NCBI GenBank assembly: GCA_037102815.1
Contig: BTPP01000002.1
Span: 4,960,001 to 5,024,000, forward strand
Direction of reading: 5' to 3'
DNA from: Neurospora intermedia
Taxonomy: Eukaryota > Ascomycota > Sordariomycetes > Sordariales > Sordariaceae
DNA: 64,000 nucleotides
Below are positions 30,890 through 41,373 of this stretch, piece by piece; position 1 is the first letter of the stretch; the number at the start of each line of letters is the position of its first letter. Made by a program: the position numbers and the translations under genes. The notes beneath the pieces were generated by a model that ran no database searches, had not been told where the DNA came from, and was given only the letters and a program-made list of their open reading frames with translations.

Positions 30890-33300
30890 ATGCCCGTCGT
30901 CAAGGGAGGTGTGTGGACCAACATCGAGGATGAAATCCTCAAGGCGTCGGTCAGCAAGTACGGCCTGAACCAGTGGGCCCGCGTCTCGTCGCTGCTGGCC
31001 CGCAAGACCCCCAAGCAGTGCAAGGCAAGATGGAACGAATGGCTGGATCCCAGCATCAAGAAGATCGAATGGAGCAAGGAGGAGGATGAGAAGCTGCTGC
31101 ACCTCGCCAAGCTGATGCCGACCCAATGGCGTACCATTGCCCCCATCGTTGGAAGAACCGCAAACCAGTGCCTGGAAAGATACCAAAGGCTTCTCGACGA
31201 AGCTGAGCAGAGGGAGGCATCCGCTCTCGGGCTGACGGGCCCTGATGGAGGCGAAGGTCACGCGCCCAGCGCCGATGATGTTCGCAAACTACGTCCTGGC
31301 GAGGTCGACCCCGATCCGGAGACGAAACCCGCCCGTCCCGACACCATCGATCTCGATGAAGATGAGAAGGAAATGTTGAGCGAGGCTCGCGCGCGTCTGG
31401 CCAACACACAGGGTAAAAAGGCCAAGCGAAAGGCCCGTGAGCGACAGCAGGAGGAGTCGCGCCGACTGGCCGCTCTCCAGAAGCGTCGCGAGTTGAAGAC
31501 AGCCGGCATCAATATCAAGGTTACGACAAAGAAGCAGGGCCAGATGGACTACAATGCCGATATTCCATTCGAAAAGAAGCCTGTTCCCGGATTCTATGAT
31601 ACTACCGAGGAGATGTCCCGCAACGAGTACCAGCGCGCCCATTTCGACCCCAAAAAGCAGCAGGTTGGGAACAAGCGCAAGGGTGAAGAGGATGAGAGAG
31701 ACGGCAAGAGGAGAAAGGGCGACAAGGACCCATCTGTGCAAGCCGCCCTCAAGGCCGGTCAACTGCAAAAGATGCGCGAGGCAGAACAGAGCAGCAAGCG
31801 GAGGGCTTTGGTTCTGCCAGCACCTCAGGTCGGCGAAGGCGAGTTGGAGGAAATTGTGAAGATGGGTATGATTGGCGAACGGGCAAATATGATGGCTCGC
31901 GAAAGCGACAACGACGCAACTCGTGGCCTGATCAACAACTACTCGACACTCAACACCAATGCGCCAATCCGAACACCGATGGCCCCCGCTCAGGAAGACC
32001 ACATCGCAAACGAGATCCGCAACATCCGGGCACTAACAGAGACGCAATCCTCGCTGCTCGGTGGAGAAAACACACCTCTACACCAGGGGGTGGGCTCTAC
32101 CGGCTTCGAGTCGGTTGCGCCGCGGAAGCAGGTCATGTCAACCCCTAACCCCTTAGCCACCCCCTTGCGGGCTGCTGGAGCTGGTCCTGGCGCCACGCCC
32201 CTCCGCGTCGGCCAAACGCCACTGCGCACTCCCCGTGATACCTTTGCTCTCAATGATGCCGGTGACGAAATGTCGATGGTGGGCGGCACACCCCGAGATG
32301 TTAAGATGCGCGAGATGTCTATTCGGCACCAGCTCAAGCAAGGCCTCGCGTCTCTTCCCAAGCCCAAAGAGACCGAGTGGGAGCTCGAGCTGCCGGATGA
32401 TCAGCAGGAGCCCAAGACCGCTGAGCAGCTGGAGGAGGATGCCGCTGAGCGTGATCGTCGAGAAAGGGAGATCAGGGAGGCGCGGGAGCTGTTGGAGCGC
32501 AAGAGACGTACCCAGGTTATGCAGCGGGATCTGCCTCGGCCTGTCCAAGTCGATTACCAGTCACTATTAAAGGAAGCCTCGCAGGCCGAGGACCCTGTCA
32601 AGGTTCTCATCGCTCGTGAAGCGGCCTTGCTCGTAGCTCATGATGCCACCAAGTATCCTTTACCGGGAGCTCAGCCAAATGGCCGGGCACTGGAGATCCA
32701 GAAAATCGACGACGCTGCGTTGCAAGAGGCCAAGCTTCAGGTTCTGATGGAAATCAAGGATAAACCAAAGCCGGAAGAAGTTCAAGCGGCGTGGGAAAAG
32801 AGCAACAGCAGCTCCCTTTTGCTTGGGTTAGGATGCTACGAGGATGATGAAGAGGAAGAGCAGATTTCCACTATGCAAATTGCGCTTGAGGTATGTACAA
32901 CTAAACCCGTTTCTTGCCTCCCGGAGGCTTCCTGAAGCTTCCTGGCTAACCTTACCTGCAGGAGGTTATTGACCAAATCGTCGCCTCGGCGGAGAAGGGC
33001 AACAAGCTCGAGAAGAAGCTCAACTTGCATCTCGGCGGTTATAAGAATCGGGCTGAAATGCTGCGGAAGAAGATCAGTGAGGCTCACGAGGCGTTGGAAA
33101 AGGCGAACAACGCTCTGGGGGCTTTCAAGGTCCTCCAGTCCTCGGAGCAGGCCGCTATTCGGAACCGGTTGGCGGCGCTGCGTGAGGAGGTGGGCTTTGT
33201 CAGCACAAGGGAGAGAGAGGCGCAGGAGTTGTACAGGAGGACGAGGGAAGAGCTGGATGCTTTGACGCTCAATGGGCCGAAGGCCAATGGGTTCCGCTGA
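30890..33300 (+). CDS. cef1: Pre-mRNA-splicing factor Cef1/Cdc5, 2 exons
   Basis: Model: join(30890..32890,32962..33300), 779 aa. The donor is GTATGT, the branch GGCTAAC, the acceptor CTGCAG, in phase 0. Two Myb repeats occupy residues 3-105 ([20 protein letters not shown]...[29 protein letters not shown]...[20 protein letters not shown]), near-identical to the CDC5 family. A charged region with [20 protein letters not shown] follows, then a Thr-Pro-rich middle (about 365-470) with [23 protein letters not shown] motifs, typical CDK/NIPP1-type phosphorylation sites of Cdc5, and a C-terminal coiled coil (about 690-760). Family knowledge: this is a core subunit of the Prp19/NineTeen complex, needed for spliceosome activation in the nucleus. 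The length and domain order are standard. Confidence 0.95.
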
Positions 33301-34004
33301 ATGGCGTGTTGGAAGAGTATGGTTAGGTTGTGAATAATGAGTGTTGGTTAAACTCTGGTATGGCATGGTATGTCTGGCAACTGTCTGTGGAATGGCCATT
33401 CACGTCGAGCAGCTAAAAATAAGAAGCATTGAACATTATTATGTACTTTGAGGATGTCTCTCAGATGCGCCGTGTCAATATGTACAGTTCGACAATCAAC
33501 CTCCATCTCAATACCAATTAATTCTTCACCTATAAGAATCTCATCGTCCAGGGGCTTGGTAAGCGGGAGCCGAGGAGGTGAACGTCGAATGCGAGTCATA
33601 TCGATACACTGCAAAAAGCTTGCCGGGCAGCGACGAAGCTTGTCTTTCATTGGCAATCAGTTTGTACTGGGCTGTTGTTATTCAATCACTCCTATCTCTC
33701 TCTGCTCTGTCTTTTTGTCCCCTCTTTGCTCTGTCTTTTTGTCCCCTCTCTGGGAACGCACGCCTCTCTCTACCCTACTACACAAAACCTGACCAAAACA
33801 GAACCAAAGACGCTCGCTTGCAGTAAATCCCCCCAAGCCAAGCCAAAATATGAAATTTTTTTAGCCATCCATCCCTCCAACAAACGCCTTGCCTATATCT
33901 ATCCTCTTTCTATCCTCTATCCTCTATCCCGTCCGCCGTCCATCTACCACTCATGAACTTCGTTTTGCCAGTCTGTCGTCGTCGTCGATCATCCTCTTCA
34001 CTCT
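33301..34004. other. Convergent intergenic region with a 24-bp tandem duplication
   Basis: 3' UTRs of cef1 (+) and the tail-anchored protein gene (-). Strongly CT-rich at 33690-34010. A 24-bp unit is repeated at 33704-33751. No gene is seen. Confidence 0.6.
33704..33751. repeat. 24-bp tandem duplication
   Basis: Two adjacent copies of a GCTCTGTCTTTTTGTCCCCT-containing 24-mer, differing only at the last bases. Confidence 0.85.
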
Positions 34005-34946
34005 TCACTCTTCCTGAGTCCCCTCACTTGACGCAGGCGGAGGAGGCCTCATCGTAACCACCACCACCACCAGCAAAACACTAGCCACCACCATCCCAGC
34101 CAAACAAGCAAGAACCAAGCGACGTAAGAAGAGGCGCGAGCGATGATTGCGTAAAGTGGTTCTAGCTGGACCGTCACCTGCGTTTACTGAGGAATACACC
34201 AAGCTGTCATCGGCTGCTATCAGGGGCGTAGTCTCATCAGGCTTGGGCATGATGAACTGGTGCTGAGAGAAGAGGTCACCAGCTGCTGCTGCGGTGGCGT
34301 CTTGTTCTTCTTGCCGTTGTTCTTGTTGCCATTGCCATTGCCGTTGTTGTTGTTGATGTTGTTGTTGTCCTTCATGCCGACTACCACTAATAGTTGACGC
34401 ATCGTCGTCCTCGTCCTCGTCCTCGTCCTCATCGCTATCATCGGTTGACGTGGTATAAGACCCCGTAGTAGTTGATTCTTTTCGTCTTCGCCATGGTTGA
34501 GGAAGCGAGACGCTGTTCCGGACACCCTGAAACCGTGCGATTTGGCTGTAGTAGGATGAGTCGGGCGCTATGGAGGAAGAGGGGCCGAAAGATGGAAAAG
34601 GGCGGGTGTCGAGTCCTGAGCGGACTGAGGAGGCTTCGTCGTCGTCTGTAAGCCATGAGGATGATGGTGGTGCTGGTGGACCCGCTGGTGGTGCTGCTGC
34701 TGTAGGACTGTACATGCCGGATTCGACGTCGCTGATTCGTCGGTCCCATCGACCTCGAGTTCGAGGGCTGACGATGGATGAAGCCATAGATTCCGTGGTG
34801 GTGTTGCCGATGCTAACGCTGAGGAATGAGCGTCCTGTCAAGGGGGTTTCTATACCACCGAGGCCACCACCGTAGTAGTCGTTGTTCCGTGATTGTCCGG
34901 CGGTGTTTGCGAGAATGGCGGTAGCAATAGAATTTGGGGAGCTCAT
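34005..34946 (-). CDS. Hypothetical tail-anchored membrane protein with Q-rich tract and acidic dileucine motif
   Basis: A single frame of 313 aa from ATG 34946. I do not recognise a family. Residues 1-270 are predicted cytosolic and disordered: Ser/Pro-rich (80-100), an acidic run of Asp/Glu (167-182) and a Gln/Trp tract (193-215). One hydrophobic helix at about 276-298 (LVLACLAGMVVASVLLVVVV) is followed by only 15 residues, so the protein is probably tail-anchored with the N-terminus in the cytosol. DETTPLI at 237-243 fits the [DE]xxxL[LI] AP-3 vacuole-sorting signal and resembles the one in the yeast vacuolar SNARE Vam3, though no SNARE heptads are seen. Vacuolar location is inference. Codon-position GC looks like neighbouring genes, which supports a real gene. 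Confidence 0.65.
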   Translation of the reverse strand: MSSPNSIATAILANTAGQSRNNDYYGGGLGGIETPLTGRSFLSVSIGNTTTESMASSIVSPRTRGRWDRRISDVESGMYSPTAAAPPAGPPAPPSSSWLTDDDEASSVRSGLDTRPFPSFGPSSSIAPDSSYYSQIARFQGVRNSVSLPQPWRRRKESTTTGSYTTSTDDSDEDEDEDEDDDASTISGSRHEGQQQHQQQQRQWQWQQEQRQEEQDATAAAAGDLFSQHQFIMPKPDETTPLIAADDSLVYSSVNAGDGPARTTLRNHRSRLFLRRLVLACLAGMVVASVLLVVVVVTMRPPPPASSEGTQEE

Positions 34947-35598
34947 TGTGTGTTATTTATTTTTGGGTTTTGTTTCTCATCGAGGTCCCCTTGTTTCAAC
35001 TGCCATATGAAAAAGGCCGTGTGTCAACGAATGGGAGAGCACCGTCGGAGATTGAGAAATTGGGATAAAATGAAAGTGAGAAGGAAGGAAGGAAGTTGTT
35101 GGGCTGAAATCCAAGCTGACAGTCAGTCAGTCACATCGAAAATCGAAACAACGATGCGTTTGACCTTTAACATCCACTTTAAAGATCCCTAACCTCCCCC
35201 ATTCTTTTTTCATGCGTGTATTTCCTCGTTTTTTTCACCGAATATCTCCCGCTTCACTTTTTGCACTAGCATCAAATCCCCTGCAGATCCAGGCCTTTGC
35301 GGTCGGGCACTCGATGAGCACGCGTGGTTGACCCGCGTAAGGCCCAAAGTGACCATCCTCGCTGTCGGGTGACCAAGTTCGCCAAATTCATCTCCGCCCC
35401 GCACTGGTGATCCCCTCTGGCAGGGCTTATGTCGGAGGGGACGGTTGAAAACGGTCTAGCGGCTCCAGTGGGCTAGAACCCTTGTCTGTCAGTGCAATGC
35501 ATGACCTGAATGGCTCCTAGCCCGGGGTGTCAGCAAGTGTTATGGATGCGGAGGTTGAGATGGGACGTTACCGCGAGGTTTGTTCCATTCGCTTTTGG

Positions 35599-35636
<38 letters not shown>

Positions 35637-35981
35637 CTCGCAAAAAGTATTCTTCCGCTCCTACAACCCTTCTTTGCTTGGGATTTTGAAATGTGGAGGC
35701 GGCAACCGAGGATCTGAATGGTAAGGTGGTGTATATTGGAGTGCGAGTGTGTAAGTCTAATTGCTGCCTACTGCCACAGTCACTTAAGCACCTGCCAGGT
35801 CAAGCGCCTCTCTGGAGATAACTTACACTTGTTTCAGATGCGGTGGGCGGATAAAACCTTTCGGTCGAGTGAAACGGTTATAACTCCAGTCTTTCTAGCA
35901 TATGCCAATCCCTTCTATGGCCTCAAACGCCGCCCTTCCCTCAAAACAAGTCATACCACATTCATTACCAGAACTGAAGGC
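34947..35981. other. 1.0-kb intergenic region with a T36 tract
   Basis: Promoter/leader of the tail-anchored protein gene on the left and 3' UTR of the sugar-kinase gene on the right. It has a GAAG repeat near 35080-35093 and T36 at 35601-35636. No gene is seen. Confidence 0.6.
35601..35636. repeat. T36 homopolymer
   Basis: Thirty-six uninterrupted T, the longest homopolymer in the window. Confidence 0.95.
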
Positions 35982-37672
35982 CTACGCCTGGGTGCTTGCC
36001 AAAGCAGCAGGCACCAAGATCCCCGCCCCTGTAATTCCTCCATCATGGCAGGGCTCTAGTTTCACGCGTATCCTTTTCCCTTGGGCTGCGAACTCTTCCT
36101 GCGTGATAAAATCCAAGAAGGCTTGCGTGTCTTTCAGGTAATCCTGGAAGTGCTGTATACAGCCGCCAGTATATCCCACTACAAGCTCTTCAATATTTTC
36201 ACCGTTAGCGACGCCAGCTCGAACTGGTTCTGACGGGTCAGGAAGCTCGTCAGCGCAGCGCAAAAGTCCGATAGTGGCCGCCGCCACAATGCCTGCTGCT
36301 CGAGTTTGGATAGCCTTGGCTATGTGATACAGGGTGTCCGCATGATCGGATGTCCATGTAAATGTCGAATCCGTAGACAATTCGAACTCTTTCTGTAACT
36401 GCTCCAGAATATCACCCTTGTCGCTATCCGGGTAGAAATGACTGAGGAAGGTTGTGGAGAGACCAAAGCGCTGGTGAAGCCCCTGGGGCAGATCCTCAGG
36501 CGGGACGCCTTGGACAGTGGTCAAAAAGTCCACAAATATGAGCCTCGCCAACTCGCCCAGATAGCGACCAGCGGTCATGTACTCTAATGGCTGGAAACCA
36601 GGGGCTTCGCATGCCTTGTCCAGCTCGTCGTCCCAGCGACTAATCAACCCAAGCATGCGTAGCGGCGATGCTGACCCGTTGATGCTCCATTCCGTGTTTA
36701 CCGCAATCCCGGCATCCAAAAGGTTCCAGTCCTGCTGAACACTGATCAGATCCGGGAATTTATTTTTGTCCAGTTTGCTGAACTCGAGGGGTATCGTAGC
36801 GTTGCATCCAGTGCCGACAATGAGGCCCATGGCTGCTTTCTGATTGGGCGCGGCTGGGTATTGATATACAAAGGATACCAATGTAGCCACAGCATCGTTG
36901 GTGATGGCGGCGATTTTTATAGGAGGTAAGCCGGCTGTCCTGTGCTGTTCGTAGCCCTTGATAAGGTGACCACCCAGGTCTAGATCTGATGTGATGGCGA
37001 AGCCCTTGCCCATGGCCATCAAAGTAGCTTCGGAAAGCGAGGTCTGCTTCATGGGGAAGCTGAAGGTGACGCCCATGGGCAGCTCTTCGTCCGAAGATAA
37101 GCCCCAAGTTTCACACCCTTTCCGAACCACCTGTGCAATGTGCTCTCCAACCCATTCAAAGAGATGTTCTGAGTTTTCGTGTTTGAGGTGATCCAGGATA
37201 GGCCATGACTGCTCGAGGAGACGATTTAGGCGGCGATCTTGGCCCTCGGATAGGAGTTCCACGAAGCCCACTCTCAAGTTTGAACCACCACTAAAGTCGA
37301 AAGTCAATATCAAGTAGCGGGTGGAGTGAAAACCATGAACACTGTGGGGGTATCGTACATGTCCATGGCAAGGAAGCTGTTTATCACACTCATTGTCAGC
37401 AAGCTGCCACTACCCATTTCAAATGCCAAGTGCCGAGCTGTAGTAACATGGTATGGGCAGATATCGAGAACTTACCGACCGGTGTTCTGGCGTCCCACAG
37501 GCCTCAAGATGGACATGGAAATGGGAGTTGGTAGGAACTGATTCAGGGACTCGGTACACAAGTCTTTGAAGGTGGAATAGAATTCCCTGGAGAGTTTCAA
37601 AGCAACGGCATTGTCCAGAGCCAAGGGCTTCAAAAACTGGTCGATGGTAGGCACAGCCGAGTGCGACGACAT
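35982..37672 (-). CDS. Hexokinase-family sugar kinase (N-acetylglucosamine-kinase-like), 3 exons with an 18-nt microexon
   Basis: Model: complement(join(35982..37290,37359..37376,37476..37672)), 507 aa. Only this splicing restores the phosphate-1 loop, giving FLAMDIGGSNLRVGFVEL; unspliced frames either stop or read DFSGGS. Donors are GTAAGT and GTACGA, acceptors AACAG and TTTAG; introns are 99 and 68 nt, and phases are 2 and 2. Other hexokinase signatures are present: FSFPMKQTSLSEATLMAMGKGF (sugar-binding), NDAVATLVS (catalytic Asp), GLIVGTGCNATI (phosphate-2) and HDGGITGAGIL (adenosine). The length is that of a single-domain fungal hexokinase, but the sequence is clearly divergent from glucose hexokinases. 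The best fit by motif style is the GlcNAc kinase group (Candida Nag5/Hxk1, Trichoderma Hxk3), which phosphorylates GlcNAc in the cytosol for catabolism; a regulatory hexokinase-like role is the alternative. No GlcNAc-catabolic neighbours are present. Confidence 0.87.
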
Positions 37673-39031
37673 TGTTGCCAATTCGGTTTCTGCTGATGGT
37701 TGAAGTTGAGGTCGAGGGGGCTCTGGCTGCTAGTCTAATTGGCGTTATCGCGTTGTCATGTCTTGTCGAGCTGAGCTTGAGATGATGGCCCTGGATGCTG
37801 GAAGGTCGGTTGAGAGGGGTCTGTCTGACTGGAGTTCGGCATGTGTTGTCTTTATACAACCGGCGGAATCAATAGTTTGCGGCTGGGCGGTCTTATCGGA
37901 AGGAGCAATTGTCCATGAATCATGAGCGCTTGCTCGGGCTTTAGGTTGAATCAAGTAAAGTCCATGGCTCAGGGAGGAGTGAGTTGGATGGGTTTGTGGA
38001 GGATGATGTGGATTGTCGCAGAGGACGACCCATTCCGCCCATTCACTAGACTCGCTGGGCCTGGAGGTTGATGGATGTCACGTATCATCGGAAATATCCA
38101 TCGGAGTTTATACCTAGGTAGAGGTAGAGGTATGTACCAACCACTCATCAATAATTGCCAGCAGTGACAAAGACCCGGGAGCAATCAGCATGCCGCCTTT
38201 CATCCCAACACAATGGCAGGCACAACGGCTGATGTGATTAGAGGTAACGACTTCGGAATGTTGCGGGGTTTGCAGTCGGGATGGATGGCGTCAACGGGGT
38301 TGCGGTTGCTCGCATCAATGTAGCATATAGATTGCTGACAGCTTCCAGTGTTCCGCCAGTGTTAGTAGGTCCTGAATGCATTGTTAGCAGCACACACGTC
38401 TCCACTTTCCATTCGGGACGAAGCAATCGAGGGTACCTGCGTGGTAAGACCTTCCATCTCATCAACCAGGCCATGTGGCCACGGCAGAGAGCAAATTGTT
38501 TTCAATGACCAAGAGTCTTCTCAACAACAAGCAAAACATATATCGTGGCGATCTTCCGTTACTAATAACAGCTCCTCGGTCTGGTGATTCAAACCTCAAG
38601 ACACGTAGCCATGCCCCGGGAAGCTATTTGCCTAATAGCGGGCAACTGCTAGAGGTATTTACCTGGGCTAACACTAACATTAGTGCTTCACTCTGGTCCT
38701 GACAGAGCCTCCATCTTTGTAGTGTACGTACCTCTAGGTAGCAACGCCCCCTGTTAAGCGCCAGGGCATTACTGGGATCCCATTGCTCCTTAGCACTCCA
38801 CGTTATCGCGCCTGTCTCCACTTTGGATGGCTTAATGCTCCGTTCGTGACCCCATCCGAGTGACGATGCTGGACCCCAACATCAGATCTGCTGCCTCTCT
38901 CTCCGTCCTTTCCCCCGGACCTCAACTCTTCAACCCTGTCCACCATATTTCGAACATTTCTTGAAGCCCTCAGTGATACAAAGTATATTTACACGACACA
39001 TTGACAATCATTATTTTTCGATTTCGCAAAC
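37673..39031. other. Divergent promoter region, sugar kinase (-) and GILT-like gene (+)
   Basis: 1.36 kb. No convincing ORF. A TACCTAGGTAGAGGTAGAGGTA block lies at 38111-38132. The last 150 nt before the GILT start codon are CT-rich, typical of a fungal leader. Confidence 0.6.
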
Positions 39032-40164
39032 ATGGACGAAAAAACTCTCTTACCAACGACAACACCAACCATCATCGTATCACCACCTAAGTCTATTCCA
39101 TCCAACCCCAACAGCAGCAGCAACCAAAATGTCCGCGATAAACACGCCCTCCGTCGCTTCCTCGTTGCCGTCTGCCTGATGGTAATGGTATGGACCCTGT
39201 GCGGGCTCGATATGGACCTCGACGACGACAACGACGTCCTATCGGAATGGTCGCTCGAGCAAATGCCAATAACGACGACCATCGACACCTTTACCGTACC
39301 AATCACCACCGATAATATCGACGTCGGCGGTGACGCTGACGCTGACCACGAACCGGTCCCCCTTGAGGCGCATATCATGAGCAAATGCCCCGATGCGCGA
39401 GACTGTTTCCGGGAGTTGGTCCTGCCTGCTATGCAGAGGGTGCATACCAAGGTTAACTTTACCTTGTCGTTCATCGGAACGTACGTACTAGCAACAAAAC
39501 AATCCAAGAGATAGGATAAAATGGGATGCTGACAATTGCAGACCGACCAACGGCGATGATGGAGTTGCATGCAAGCACGGCCCAGAAGAGTGTAAGTGGG
39601 AGGATAGATTTTTCCCGTTTTGGGAAACAGACGTGGATGTGTCACGGGTGGAGACTGATATTGATGACCGATTTGTTCTTTTAGGCCTTGGAAACATCAT
39701 TGAGCTTTGCGCCCAAAAGCTGTACCCCGATCCCAAGATCTTCCTTGGCTTCACCATGTGTTTGGCCAAGAACTATCATGAGATTCCTCAGCGGAGCTTG
39801 ATCGAAGACTGTGCGCTCGAGCACGCCATCGACTTTGACCAGCTCAACCAATGTGCTACCAAGGACGACGGTGCCTTGGGCATCGGTCTGCTTAGAGACA
39901 GCGTCAAGAGAAGCGCCGATGTACGTTTGGTCCCTTCTTCCCGTTATACTGTAACCCAAACCACCCCGCCTCATGGTATTATCGTGGCATCTAACATACT
40001 TCTTCCCCCCTCTCCAGGCCGGCGTAACAAAGAGCTGCACCGTCCGCCTTGATAACGAGATCTTTTGCATCCGCGACGGTGGCAAGTGGTCTGACTGCCC
40101 TCACGGCTCCAGCGTTAACGACTTGGTCCTGGCGGTAGAGAAGCTGTACGGACGTGAGGTCTAG
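39032..40164 (+). CDS. GILT-family (gamma-interferon-inducible lysosomal thiol reductase-like) protein, 4 exons
   Basis: Model: join(39032..39480,39542..39591,39685..39920,40018..40164), 293 aa. Donors are GTACGT, GTAAGT and GTACGT, acceptors TGCAG, TTTAG and TCCAG; phases are 2, 1 and 0. A hydrophobic helix at 43-59 (FLVAVCLMVMVWTLCGL) makes it a type II signal-anchored protein. The cytosolic N-terminus begins MDEKTLL, matching the [DE]xxxL[LI] vacuolar sorting motif. The lumenal part has the GILT signature assembled over the exon 2/3 junction (CKHGPEECLGN) and the downstream conserved IIELC, GFTMCL and FCIRDGG segments with many cysteines. The active-site region is KCPDARDC (C119, C125): the second Cys of a classical CxxC is Ala here. 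Family knowledge: GILT reduces disulfides at acid pH in lysosomes/vacuoles. It converges on dcs1 with 28 nt between the stop codons. Confidence 0.88.
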
Positions 40165-40192
40165 AGCACCTACCTTATATAGTCACCCTGAT

Positions 40193-41373
40193 TTACTTTT
40201 TTAGTTTCTCCCCCTCCTCTTTTTGCTGCTGCTGCTGCTCTTTCTCCTTCTTCTTCAACGGCCCAAAAACATCCTTCCACAGATCACTTTCCTCCCCAAG
40301 CGTATAACACATAGTCAACCTCTCCATCCCCGCCTCCCCATCCCCCTCCATGACCTCCAGTGTCTCAATAATACTATCCAACCCCACCGCCTTACCCACC
40401 GCCTGCGTCGCCCCCGCCTCCAGCTGCACATGCACAATGTGAATGTGAAAGTGGTAATACGTAGGCTGGTAATGCACATAAAGCTTCAGCTGGTCCTCCT
40501 CAATGTCCGGGTAGTACACCTGAGTCGTGGCCTCGATAAATTTCCTCTTCATGTGTCTCAAAAACGGCACGTGCTTCTTCTTGAGATCCCTTAAGCTCCA
40601 GAGATCCCTCCGCTCCACCAAGCCCAAAAGGTGCAGCGCGTCCAGCGTCTTGCGGTCCCAGTTCAGATCGGGAAGCAGCAAAAACCCTTCGTCGTCTGCG
40701 TCTTGACCAAAGGGCGTGCGGTAGATGACGTCCTCGACTTCCTTGCGGCCTTCGATAATGTTGAACACCCAGTTCAGCCGCCCGGCTTCGCGCTGCGCTT
40801 GCATGTAGGGCCGCACGTGCGACTGGTAGAGGGCGGGCGTCTCGGTTACGTAGCGGACTAGTTGGCGGGAGTACTTGGCGATGTGTTTGGAAGTGCAGGG
40901 GTAGATTAGGTTGATTTTGAGGTCGGAGAAATCGGCTTCTATTTCGGGGTCATTAGAGTTGGTGCTGCCGCTGCCGCTGCTGGCCATGTACCAGTGGTAA
41001 ATGTCGTTGGCGCCGAGGTTCTTGAGCGTGCGCAGGGTCAAGGGCGCAGAGGAGAGGTAGTCGGTTGAGGTAGGGAAGGGAGCGCGCTCGAGGATTAGTA
41101 GGGCCGGTGAGGAGTCGATGGTGCCCAGGAGGGTGGTGCGGCGGCCGGCTTGGTCTGTTTAGTGAGTGTGTGTAGAACATGGGTTAGTATGTATACATGA
41201 TGTTTATGTTGGTGGAGCTGCCACTGGGCTTCCAGGTCGCTCTTCTCGATGCAAGTTTCCGTGTGTTTGAAGGCTGGAGGGCAGGAGTGAAATGGTTACG
41301 CACCTTGGTTCAGTTGACGCTCGAACTTGAACTTGGGCACAAGGGCCTCGGCGTTGGCCTTGACATCGGACAT
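40193..41373 (-). CDS. dcs1: Scavenger mRNA-decapping enzyme Dcs1/DcpS (m7GpppX diphosphatase), 2 exons
   Basis: Model: complement(join(40193..41154,41304..41373)), 343 aa. The donor is GTGCGT, the acceptor AACAG, in phase 1; the junction reads FERQLNQDQAGRRTTLLGTI. The N-terminal swapped-dimer domain (1-130) includes SPALLILERAPFP and an NLGANDIYHWYM-type cap-contact segment; the HIT domain follows with WNFNIIEG-like NWVFNIIEGRKE, LPDLNWD and the catalytic triad H258-x-H260-x-H262 (YHFHIHIVHV). Family knowledge: it hydrolyses the capped oligonucleotides left by 3'-5' mRNA decay to m7GMP, in cytosol and nucleus, and influences stress responses. The last 20 residues are a Lys/Gln/Glu-rich tail. 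The 149-nt intron is somewhat long for this window. Confidence 0.93.

Noticed and set aside
35982-37313. Hexokinase read as an intronless gene with motif DFSGGSNLR
   Set aside because: The frame upstream lacks a start and loses the DxGG loop; splicing the 68-nt intron restores MDIGGSNLR in phase.
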